A stretch of DNA of 6,878 nt from positions 1 through 6,878 of the forward strand of contig DCOU01000151.1 of the NCBI GenBank assembly GCA_002322525.1, in the 5' to 3' direction. Position numbers and translations under genes: made by a program. This document shows, piece after piece, positions 1 to 4,230 of this stretch. The notes under the pieces were generated by a model that did no database searches, had not been told where the DNA came from, and worked only from the letters and a program-made list of their open reading frames with translations. Source of the stretch: Candidatus Omnitrophica bacterium UBA1562. Lineage in GTDB: Bacteria; Omnitrophota; Gorgyraeia; Gygaellales; Profunditerraquicolaceae. Within the stretch, counting starts at the first letter, position 1. The number at the start of each line of letters is the position of its first letter.

Positions 1-333
<333 letters not shown>

Positions 334-335
334 CA

Positions 336-365
336 TAAATTTTTCTGCGAGAGCAGAAAAATTTA
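336..365 (+). repeat. Perfect 13-bp hairpin just after the 23S gene
   Basis: TAAATTTTTCTGC (336-348) and GCAGAAAAATTTA (353-365) are perfect inverted repeats separated by GAGA, a GNRA tetraloop. It begins two or three bases after the inferred 23S end. A double-stranded spacer RNA here could be an RNase III processing site. It is not followed by a T-run, so it does not look like a terminator. Confidence 0.8.
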
Positions 366-562
366 ATCCTGAGTTTCCTTCATGCAAAAGTGCTGGAGGC
401 GAAGGATAAACGATTCATCCGGTTTTTGTAGTTTTACCTAATATGTAGTTGTTAAGGATTTACGCTCTGTCTAAAATGTCCTATCTCATAAGCAACCGCA
501 AAATTCTCTGCGATAATTTTGCGGTATTCGGCAGGACAAATCGGATACAAGTAAATAATACG
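366..562. other. 23S-5S internal spacer with one strong hairpin
   Basis: I see no tRNA cloverleaf and no credible gene here. The only clear structure is CCGCAAAATT (496-505) pairing with AATTTTGCGG (515-524), a perfect 10-bp stem with a 9-base loop and no T-run. TGTCCT near 478 and AGGACA near 533 could form an outer arm around it. A weak inverted pair TCCTTC/GAAGGA lies near 376-407. Confidence 0.5.
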
Positions 563-742
563 ATTTGGAGTGCTCATACCGAGGGGGAAACACCGCGTTC
601 CCAAAAACGTGCTGCGCACGTTTTTCCAAAGGGGCTCTGCCCCCTATGGCGCTCGGCTGCCGCCTCGCTGTTACCCCGAAAGCGTGGGGAAGCGTCTTCC
701 CCACACCCCATCTGGGAACGGGTTAGCAGGTTGCTCTTTAAG
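563..742 (+). pseudogene. rrf: 5S rRNA copy with its centre replaced by a hairpin cassette
   Basis: Bases 563-603 repeat the 5' end of the intact 5S gene (775-814) with one extra G at 595. Bases near 717-742 resemble the 5S 3' end: ACGGGTTAGCAGGTTG here against ACGGGAGAGTAGGTTG in the intact gene, then CTCTTTAA against CTCCTTAA. The central conserved part, including the CCGAAT..GGAAGTTAAGC loop, is missing, and a palindrome-rich cassette sits in its place. The terminal helix I can still form through G-U pairs (567-572 with 732-737), so the copy may fold partly. I read it as a dead or remodelled duplicate. A functional 5S with a large insertion is the less likely alternative, because loop C is lost. 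Confidence 0.7.
596..720. repeat. Hairpin-rich cassette inside the disrupted 5S copy
   Basis: The cassette is bounded by an 8-bp inverted repeat, CGTTCCCA (596-603) and TGGGAACG (713-720). Inside are three tight hairpins: AAAAACGTGC/GCACGTTTTT (603-612 with 616-625, 3-base loop), GGGGC/GCCCC (631-635 with 639-643), and GTGGGGAAG/CTTCCCCAC (684-692 with 696-704, 3-base loop). CGTTCCCA is also native 5S sequence, so the insertion may have used or copied that site. No coding capacity is evident. Confidence 0.7.
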
Positions 743-776
743 GTTTTAGATAATTCGTTGCATATCTCGCAATCAT

Positions 777-894
777 TTGGAGTGCTCATACCGAGGGGGA
801 AACACCCGTTCCCATTCCGAATACGGAAGTTAAGCCCCTCAGGGCCGATGGTACTATACTCGTAAGGGTACGGGAGAGTAGGTTGGTGCTCCTT
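777..894 (+). rRNA. rrf: 5S ribosomal RNA gene, intact
   Basis: At about 118 bases this is a full-length bacterial 5S rRNA. The conserved ACCCGTTCCCATTCCGAA (804-821), ACGGAAGTTAAGC (823-835) and GGGAGAGTAGG (872-882) are all present. The terminal helix I pairs GGAGTGCT (779-786) with GGTGCTCC (885-892). It lies about 440 bases after the 23S end, a long spacer caused mostly by the disrupted 5S copy, and is followed eight bases later by a terminator that should end the rRNA operon. Ends are set from helix I and may be off by two or three bases. Confidence 0.95.
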
Positions 895-949
895 AAAATT
901 TGCCGCCAATCGCTAAGGTTGGCGGCATTTTTTTGGGCGGCAAATTTTA
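894..949. repeat. Overlapping 14-bp inverted repeat competing with the terminator
   Basis: TAAAATTTGCCGCC (894-907) is the exact reverse complement of GGCGGCAAATTTTA (936-949). Its left arm overlaps the left arm of the terminator stem, so the two hairpins exclude each other in RNA. The longer hairpin would swallow the T-run in its loop. Confidence 0.75.
902..934 (+). terminator. Rho-independent terminator of the rRNA operon
   Basis: GCCGCCAA (902-909) pairs perfectly with TTGGCGGC (919-926), followed by A and seven Ts (928-934). Position directly after 5S makes this the expected operon end. Confidence 0.9.
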
Positions 950-1037
950 ACTCCGCCGAATGCGCCAAAATTATTGTTCCTAAAAATGGTTAAGTTTCCC
1001 GATAAAGAGAATTTTGGCGCTTCTTATGAGGCGGAGT
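950..1037. repeat. Nested inverted repeat, 88 bp
   Basis: ACTCCGCC (950-957) pairs with GGCGGAGT (1030-1037), and inside it GCGCCAAAATT (962-972) pairs with AATTTTGGCGC (1010-1020). Both arms are perfect. It begins at the very base after the preceding 14-bp repeat. No coding sequence or convincing target duplication is visible. Confidence 0.7.
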
Positions 1038-1070
1038 AAAGTTTCCGGTATTGCCCTTGCCTAAACGCTT

Positions 1071-1102
1071 GGAAATTTCTTCCGCTGCGCTTAGAAATTT
1101 CC
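1071..1102. repeat. 10-bp inverted repeat
   Basis: GGAAATTTCT (1071-1080) and AGAAATTTCC (1093-1102) are perfect arms around a 12-base loop. No T-run follows. Confidence 0.65.
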
Positions 1103-1130
1103 TTCGCAGGCTTCGGGATAATTCGCGCAA

Positions 1131-1165
1131 ATAACTTATGTTCGCGCAGCGCGAACATAAGTTAT
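1131..1165. repeat. Near-continuous 17-bp palindrome
   Basis: ATAACTTATGTTCGCGC (1131-1147) and its exact reverse complement (1149-1165) are separated by a single base, A1148. Such a tight palindrome would extrude as a DNA cruciform more readily than form an RNA hairpin with a workable loop. It could be a protein-binding dyad or a mobile-element remnant. No T-run follows. Confidence 0.7.
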
Positions 1166-1175
1166 GCGTTCATTA

Positions 1176-1226
1176 TAGGTTGGTGCTCCTCTAAATTTTG
1201 CCCGCTAATCTTAATTGGATAGCGGG
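1176..1226 (+). pseudogene. Stub of a third 5S 3' end with decayed terminator stem
   Basis: TAGGTTGGTGCTCCT (1176-1190) is identical to the 3' end of the intact 5S gene (879-893). It is followed by a similar A/T stretch and then by a hairpin, CCCGCTA (1201-1207) with TAGCGGG (1220-1226), at the place where the intact gene has its terminator. There is no T-run after this stem, so it is unlikely to terminate well. No 5' part of 5S is present upstream. Confidence 0.65.
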
Positions 1227-1230
1227 CCAT

Positions 1231-1291
1231 GTGCAACTCCTTTCTTCTGATATTATTTACCTAATTATTATATCAGAGTTAAGTGTTGCAC
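1231..1291. repeat. Long imperfect hairpin
   Basis: GTGCAAC (1231-1237) pairs with GTTGCAC (1285-1291) and TCTGATAT (1246-1253) with ATATCAGA (1270-1277). The segments between are unpaired but similar in length. It lacks a terminator tail. Confidence 0.6.
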
Positions 1292-1492
1292 TAGTAACTT
1301 GAGCCCAGGGTCTCGCCACCCGCTAAAACCTCCATTCGCTCGCACCTTGCCAGCTGCATTTATAGGGTGCGGTTTGAGTTGACAAGAACTTCAAAAGGGG
1401 TAAAATAATTTGAGTAAATGTGGTCAGAATTAGCTTTGAAAAATAAAACTGATCCTGACCCCGTTTTTTTTCGGTTTTCTTATGGGCAGGGC
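1292..1492. other. Gene-free stretch with a weak terminator candidate
   Basis: I find no gene or tRNA here. GGTCAG (1422-1427) can pair with CTGACC (1455-1460) across a 27-base loop, followed by CCG and eight Ts (1464-1471), so a weak terminator is possible. CTGATCCTGACCCC (1449-1462) recalls the ends of some REP-associated IS200-like transposons, but no transposase is present. A minor inverted pair GCACC/GGTGC lies near 1340-1370. Confidence 0.35.
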
Positions 1493-1521
1493 TTGAAATC
1501 TAGAAAATTATAGTGTATATT
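1493..1521 (+). promoter_or_regulatory. Sigma-70-type promoter for the PilZ gene
   Basis: TTGAAA (1493-1498) and TATATT (1516-1521) are separated by the ideal 17 bases. Transcription would start near 1528, giving a leader of about 70 bases before the PilZ start codon. The neighbourhood is A/T-rich and no other gene intervenes. Confidence 0.7.
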
Positions 1522-1539
1522 ATAAATGTAAGGTGAATT

Positions 1540-1586
1540 AGCCACGGAAGAAGGCATGCGAAAGATGCCTGAAACGTGGCTTTTTT
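1540..1586 (+). promoter_or_regulatory. Leader hairpin with terminator tail before the PilZ gene
   Basis: AGCCACG (1540-1546) pairs with CGTGGCT (1575-1581). After a purine-only internal loop (GAAGA on one side, GAAA on the other), AGGCAT (1552-1557) pairs with ATGCCT (1565-1570), capped by C-GAAA-G, a GNRA tetraloop. Six Ts (1581-1586) follow directly, so the whole is a plausible intrinsic terminator only 14 bases before the start codon. The internal loop can form the tandem A-G and G-A pairs of a kink-turn, although it has two extra bases on the second strand. It could act as an attenuator or ligand-sensing leader, or yield a short RNA of about 60 bases. I do not recognise it as a known riboswitch class. 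Confidence 0.55.
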
Positions 1587-1599
1587 ATTGGGAATGAAT

Positions 1600-1959
1600 A
1601 TGGAAGAGCGCAGGCGATTTGTAAGATGGCAGGTAAATAGGCAGGCAAGCGTTAAACTGCGAGATCAGGATAATCCTTTTGATTGTAAAATTAAAGACAT
1701 TGGTCTTAAAGGCCTTAGAATTTATTCACCTCAAGAGTTGAAAAAAGACAGCAACCTAGCATTAAGCATTGCCTTGGGTTATGAATTATCCTTAAATATA
1801 GAGGCTTCTGTTGCCTGGAATAAAGCTGTCGGAGCAGACAATATTTGCGGTCTTTATTTTACAAGGATAAGAGACATCGATAAAGAAAAGATTTATGAAT
1901 TTGTTCGGAAGAATTTTCCAGAACAAATAGAACAACAACTTTGGAAGGGCGTTGTGTAA
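1600..1959 (+). CDS. PilZ-domain protein (119 aa)
   Basis: A single PilZ domain fills the protein. This family binds the second messenger cyclic di-GMP and acts in the cytoplasm on motility, adhesion or exopolysaccharide output. The N-terminus MEERRRFVRW carries the RxxxR motif (RRFVR). The second binding motif, usually [D/N]xSxxG, appears as DIGLKG, so its Ser is Gly, which may weaken binding. ATG 1600 is chosen because GGGA (1590-1593) lies six bases upstream. ATG 1594 is too close to that site, and an open frame back to a GTG at 1576 would put the start inside the leader hairpin. It has its own promoter and a strong terminator, so it looks monocistronic. The target of the protein cannot be told from the context. 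Confidence 0.88.
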   Translation: MEERRRFVRWQVNRQASVKLRDQDNPFDCKIKDIGLKGLRIYSPQELKKDSNLALSIALGYELSLNIEASVAWNKAVGADNICGLYFTRIRDIDKEKIYEFVRKNFPEQIEQQLWKGVV

Positions 1960-1985
1960 AATAGTATATATTTCTGTTTTTATAT

Positions 1986-2016
1986 AATCCCAAGCTTTAT
2001 TTTGCTTGGGATTTTT
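1986..2016 (+). terminator. Rho-independent terminator after the PilZ gene
   Basis: AATCCCAAGC (1986-1995) pairs perfectly with GCTTGGGATT (2004-2013), with an 8-base loop and a run of Ts (2012-2016, then TTTT after one A). Confidence 0.9.
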
Positions 2017-2033
2017 ATTTTAGGAGGTATAAT
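2006..2033 (+). promoter_or_regulatory. Candidate promoter overlapping the terminator arm
   Basis: TTGGGA (2006-2011) and TATAAT (2028-2033) are 16 bases apart. The spacer contains AGGAGGT (2022-2028), which reads as a Shine-Dalgarno site for ATG 2035. The two readings conflict: a transcript starting near 2040 would lack both that site and ATG 2035. A closely similar block with the same 16-base spacing recurs at 2488-2515. Confidence 0.45.
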
Positions 2034-2117
2034 AATGAGTAGAGAACCTTGCCGTCTTTGGCGGCATGGGTCCTTTGCGTTTCGTGCAAAGGATTTTGCT
2101 AAATAAAAATTACAATG
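2034..2117. other. Possible insertion separating yggT from its ribosome site
   Basis: AATG occurs at 2034-2037 and again at 2114-2117, the latter containing the yggT start codon. Deleting one copy with the 76 bases between them places AGGAGGT exactly six bases before the yggT ATG. That would be an ideal start, whereas the present start has no ribosome site. The interval carries hairpins but no clear terminal inverted repeats, so insertion remains an inference. Confidence 0.3.
2035..2106 (+). CDS. Possible 23-residue leader ORF upstream of yggT
   Basis: A strong Shine-Dalgarno AGGAGGT (2022-2028) sits six bases before ATG 2035, which opens a 23-codon frame beginning MSREPCRLW and ending at TAA 2104-2106, eight bases before the yggT start. 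The peptide is Arg-rich and not recognised. The frame overlaps two small hairpins: TGCCG/CGGCA near 2050-2066, and TCCTTTGC (2071-2078) with GCAAAGGA (2086-2093). It may be a true small ORF that feeds ribosomes into yggT, or simply sequence inserted between the yggT ribosome site and start (see the next entry). Real expression as a peptide is uncertain. Confidence 0.3.
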   Translation: MSREPCRLWRHGSFAFRAKDFAK

Positions 2118-2417
2118 TTTGTGCTATCTAATTTCATAGTTGCAGCGACTAGAGTTCTCGGAGTTCTTCTGACTATACTCTACTGGTTGATATTGATCCG
2201 GGCTCTGATTAGCTGGGTAAATCCTGATTCCTTCAATCCAATAGTGCAGTTTCTATATAAGACTACTGAACCGATACTTTATCCCATAAGAAAGATGTTG
2301 CCTTTTAGCTTAAAATTTGGGATTGATATATCACCGATAATTGCTTTTCTCGCAATTATATTCCTCAAATCTTTCCTTATTAACACCCTTTTGGATTTAG
2401 CGATGAGATTAAAATAA
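2115..2417 (+). CDS. yggT: YggT-family integral membrane protein (100 aa)
   Basis: Two hydrophobic segments, about residues 5-30 and 68-92, flank the family signature: RALISWVNPDSFNPIVQFLY at 29-48, then TTEPILYPIRKMLP at 50-63, followed by GIDISPIIAFLAIIFL. This matches the short form of YggT (YlmG in Gram-positives and chloroplasts), an inner-membrane protein with a poorly defined role, linked to nucleoid or division-plane organisation in plants and cyanobacteria. The usual neighbours yggS and proC are absent. No Shine-Dalgarno sequence precedes ATG 2115; translation may depend on coupling to the upstream 23-codon frame, or the site has been displaced. Family assignment is secure. Confidence 0.9.
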   Translation: MFVLSNFIVAATRVLGVLLTILYWLILIRALISWVNPDSFNPIVQFLYKTTEPILYPIRKMLPFSLKFGIDISPIIAFLAIIFLKSFLINTLLDLAMRLK

Positions 2418-2442
2418 ACCGCTCTAAGCCTAATTTTGCTTG

Positions 2443-2465
2443 GGCACTTTGCTACGCAAAGTGCC
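2443..2465. repeat. 10-bp hairpin after yggT
   Basis: GGCACTTTGC (2443-2452) and GCAAAGTGCC (2456-2465) are perfect arms around TAC. It follows AATTTTGCTTGGG (2432-2444), which resembles the terminator right arm near 2010. No T-run follows directly, so termination is doubtful. The CTTTGC/GCAAAG core also appears in the hairpin at 2071-2093. Confidence 0.6.
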
Positions 2466-2487
2466 AATGGAGAAACTAATAGCAGCA

Positions 2488-2515
2488 TTGAATTTTTTGT
2501 TTTAGGAGTTATAAT
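2488..2515 (+). promoter_or_regulatory. Candidate promoter for the downstream gene cluster
   Basis: TTGAAT (2488-2493) and TATAAT (2510-2515) are 16 bases apart. Transcription would begin near 2522, leaving a leader of about 24 bases that contains the GGAGG site of the next gene. It is the most likely start of the operon running from 2546 through recG. Confidence 0.55.
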
Positions 2516-2545
2516 ATAACTAATCGAAAGTAGCTTGGAGGCTTT

Positions 2546-2869
2546 ATGCAGTTTAATGAAATAAGGAAAGAACTAGAAGGTCTTGTTTTTGATATGCTAC
2601 GTATTGATAGTGATAATTATTTTGAGGCGGTGATTGAAAAGAATGAGTTGGCAAAGCTTACTGCAAGACTTGAAAGGCTTTTTGGTTCGACTGTGTGGCC
2701 TTCCGACAAACGGCTGTCACTCCAAGTTCAGGAGATGATAGAAGAATTCGGCGGTATTAGGCCTGGCCAGACCCTCTATTTCTGGAATGAAGGAAAAGAT
2801 GCGGTATTTGCCATGCTCTGGCCATGGCAGGATGGGTATCACACCACAGTAAAGATTGGTCGGAAATAG
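2546..2869 (+). CDS. Conserved-looking hypothetical protein (107 aa)
   Basis: I do not recognise this protein. It is soluble, with no signal peptide or membrane segment. The first half (residues 1-70) is rich in charged residues and probably helical. The C-terminal third has a distinctive aromatic stretch, FGGIRPGQTLYFWNEGKDAV followed by FAMLWPWQDGYHTTVKIG, that looks like a beta-rich, conserved core. GGAGG (2537-2541) four bases before ATG 2546 supports the start. A candidate promoter lies just upstream and a cupin gene follows within 15 bases, so the two are probably co-transcribed. No function is proposed. Confidence 0.8.
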   Translation: MQFNEIRKELEGLVFDMLRIDSDNYFEAVIEKNELAKLTARLERLFGSTVWPSDKRLSLQVQEMIEEFGGIRPGQTLYFWNEGKDAVFAMLWPWQDGYHTTVKIGRK

Positions 2870-2884
2870 GGACAAGGAGTAAGA

Positions 2885-3154
2885 ATAGAAATTAAAGTGC
2901 AGAAATTAACTCAAGACCAACTTAAGAAGATGGGAGTTTTTCAGTGGCCTATATGGGAGAAGGAAGTTTCCAGGTTTCCCTGGGTTTATGATAGTATAGA
3001 GGAATGTTTTTTCTTGGAAGGCAAAGTCACGGTAGAGACCAAAGACGGCAAAAGCCTAAGTTTTGGTAGAGGCGATTTTGTCACCTTTCCCAAAGGCTTA
3101 TCCTGTACCTGGAACATAAAAGAACCGGTCAGAAAACACTATAATTTTAGATAA
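2885..3154 (+). CDS. Small single-domain cupin, probably starting at ATA
   Basis: The protein is a compact cupin of the DUF861/Cupin_3 type. WPIWEKEVSRFPWVYDSIEE leads into a conserved Cys-containing strand with FLEGKVTVET, then GRGDFVTFPKGLSCTWNIKEPVRKHYNF at the end. From memory, the 89-residue Thermotoga cupin TM1112 begins MEVKIEKPT and ends VRKHYNLF; starting at ATA 2885 gives (M)EIKVQKLT and the same length. The ribosome site AAGGAG (2874-2879) is five bases before ATA 2885 but 17 before the first conventional start, GTG 2897, which would give 85 residues. I therefore prefer the ATA start, with ATT 2891 and GTG 2897 as alternatives. Members of this family have no firm substrate, and the usual metal-binding His triad is not evident here. 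Confidence 0.82.
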   Translation: MEIKVQKLTQDQLKKMGVFQWPIWEKEVSRFPWVYDSIEECFFLEGKVTVETKDGKSLSFGRGDFVTFPKGLSCTWNIKEPVRKHYNFR

Positions 3155-3169
3155 AAGGGGAGGTGTCCG

Positions 3170-3604
3170 ATGGTTAAAAAACAGGTAATTCTTATGCGGA
3201 GAATAGAAATTTTATTTGCATTAATACTATTTTTGTTATCTGGATGCGTAACAACATCTAAGGCGCCTGAATCCGAGGTCAAAAAGGGAGTTTTGGATGA
3301 TGTTTTAGTTTTTCGTGATTTAGAGCAGATTGATTTAGATAAAGATGGCGTAAAGGAAATCGTAGCTATTTATGCTACGGGCATTAATTCAACGGGTGTT
3401 AAAGTAATAAAGTTCCACAACGACAAAGGAGATGTTATTTTTGAGCACATTTTTAATACCCCATCTGTTAAATTTGCGATAAAAGATAATATCCCTACCC
3501 TTATGGTTGAGGAAACAATTCAAACCACTGGAAGCAAATTAAAGAGTATTTACCATTGGGATGGCAAAGCCTTTACCCCGTTAGAGACTGTAGGTAGACG
3601 ATAG
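3170..3604 (+). CDS. Secreted lipoprotein with an Asp-rich calcium-type motif
   Basis: The N-terminus has basic residues, a hydrophobic run and the lipobox LSGC with Cys26, so the mature protein should be lipid-anchored outside the cytoplasm. DLDKDGVKEIVAIY shortly after residue 50 is an FG-GAP/VCBS-like or EF-hand-like loop that may bind calcium. The rest, ending YHWDGKAF, resembles a beta-propeller blade fragment. GGGGAGG (3157-3163) supports ATG 3170; ATG 3194 would also leave a valid signal. The last ten residues and the TAG stop come from a palindromic insertion. Without it the frame would read TLVGK and stop at TAA 3647-3649. The function is unknown; it lies 15 bases after the cupin. 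Confidence 0.82.
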   Translation: MVKKQVILMRRIEILFALILFLLSGCVTTSKAPESEVKKGVLDDVLVFRDLEQIDLDKDGVKEIVAIYATGINSTGVKVIKFHNDKGDVIFEHIFNTPSVKFAIKDNIPTLMVEETIQTTGSKLKSIYHWDGKAFTPLETVGRR

Positions 3605-3628
3605 AAAGCTATGGTGTCTCTAACGGGG
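3576..3628. mobile_element. Palindromic miniature element, copy 1 (53 bp)
   Basis: The element starts CCCCGTTAGAGAC and ends with the exact reverse complement GTCTCTAACGGGG. Pairing continues inward with G-U pairs (ACTGTAG with CTATGGT), so nearly the whole element folds into one stem. TTTA flanks it on both sides (3572-3575 and 3629-3632), consistent with a 4-bp target duplication. It supplies the stop codon of the lipoprotein gene. There is no T-run, so it is not an ordinary terminator. Confidence 0.75.
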
Positions 3629-3664
3629 TTTACGCTTGTCGGAAAATAATAAATAATAAAAACA

Positions 3665-4222
3665 ATGAGGAAAATAATCATATTATCCGTAATCTTTATA
3701 TCTTTATTTATAGCTACAGCTTTTGCCCAGGCTTCCATAAAAGCCGAAGTAGATAAAACCACTGTCACAACGGATGATATTATTACTTATAAACTTATAG
3801 TTACTTCATCTGAAAAAAATATACCTACACCGCAACTGCCTAAATTTACAGGATTTAAGGTAATATCTTCAGCTCAGTCATCGACAGTATCATTTACCCC
3901 GCCCCTGCGCGCAGGAGCGGGGTTTACTAAAGGCAATGTAAAGGCCATAGTTGTCTATGCATTTATTTTGGCTCCTACTGATATTGGTAAGTTTAAGATT
4001 GAGCCGAGTGCTGTAAAAATAAAAAATGAAACCTTTTCTACCGCTTCCTTTGAAATAGAAGTGAACCCCGTTAGAAATACCAAACCTCTTAATAAGGAAA
4101 ACAAGATTTCTAACGGGGTGAAGCAAGGTAAAGCCAGACCTAAGGCTGAACCTGAACAAAAACCGCTAATGCCTGAAGAAACCCAGCCAGAAACAGAAGA
4201 ACAACCGCAAATTACCCTTTAA
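3665..4222 (+). CDS. Short BatD-like secreted protein carrying two insertions
   Basis: A signal peptide (residues 1-21, hydrophobic, ending AFA) precedes a domain resembling the first immunoglobulin-like unit of BatD proteins: ASIKAEVDKTTVTTDD, then LPKFTGFKVISSAQSSTVSF, and a closing strand IGKFKIEPSAVKI. BatD proteins are usually several hundred residues with a membrane anchor and occur in Bat (aerotolerance) operons. This one has 185 residues, no second domain, and a Pro/Glu-rich tail. Two palindromic insertions add residues 78-87 and 134-152. Without them the protein has 156 residues and reads STVSFTKGNVKAIVV, as expected for the family. No Shine-Dalgarno site is visible before ATG 3665. 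No other bat genes are in view, so the cellular role is open. Confidence 0.75.
   Translation: MRKIIILSVIFISLFIATAFAQASIKAEVDKTTVTTDDIITYKLIVTSSEKNIPTPQLPKFTGFKVISSAQSSTVSFTPPLRAGAGFTKGNVKAIVVYAFILAPTDIGKFKIEPSAVKIKNETFSTASFEIEVNPVRNTKPLNKENKISNGVKQGKARPKAEPEQKPLMPEETQPETEEQPQITL
3897..3922. mobile_element. Palindromic miniature element, copy 2 (26 bp)
   Basis: CCCCGCCCCTGC (3897-3908) pairs with GCAGGAGCGGGG (3911-3922) with one C-A mismatch and a two-base centre. TTTA flanks both sides (3893-3896 and 3923-3926). With its target copy it adds 30 bases, exactly ten codons, to the BatD-like gene. The arms resemble copy 4 more than copies 1 and 3. It is the shortest of the four. Confidence 0.72.
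4066..4118. mobile_element. Palindromic miniature element, copy 3 (53 bp)
   Basis: CCCCGTTAGAAAT (4066-4078) and ATTTCTAACGGGG (4106-4118) are perfect arms. TGAA flanks both sides (4062-4065 and 4119-4122). Length and arm sequence match copy 1, but the centre differs. It adds 57 bases (19 codons), encoding N134 to V152 of the BatD-like protein, just after the conserved domain. Confidence 0.78.
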
Positions 4223-4230
4223 TCCCGCGA

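Noticed and set aside
366..562. tRNA gene in the 23S-5S spacer or in the gene-free stretch
   Set aside because: No T-loop GTTCRANNC with matching acceptor and anticodon stems could be found on either strand.
449..865. Open frame of 138 codons across the 5S region, plus several reverse-strand frames there
   Set aside because: It runs through the disrupted 5S copy, the hairpin cassette and most of the intact 5S gene. RNA genes and palindromes explain the sequence, and the predicted peptide has no domain character.
336..1291. CRISPR array
   Set aside because: The repeats are inverted rather than regularly spaced direct repeats, unit sequences differ, and no cas gene is present.
1292..1470. Remnant of a REP-associated IS200-like transposon
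   Set aside because: Only a short GGTCAG/CTGACC terminus-like pair is visible; there is no transposase sequence.
1576..1599. GTG at 1576 as the PilZ start
   Set aside because: It lies in the right arm of the leader hairpin just before the T-run, has no ribosome site, and adds non-family residues before MEERRRFVRW.
3573..3631. Copy 1 palindrome as an ordinary terminator of the lipoprotein gene
   Set aside because: There is no T-run after the stem, the same arms occur inside a gene at 4066-4118, and 4-bp direct repeats flank both.
3550..4159. Reverse-strand frames in 3550-3768 and 3890-4159
   Set aside because: They are shadows of the lipoprotein and BatD-like genes; their NPVR/NGV-like segments arise because the palindromic elements read similarly on both strands.
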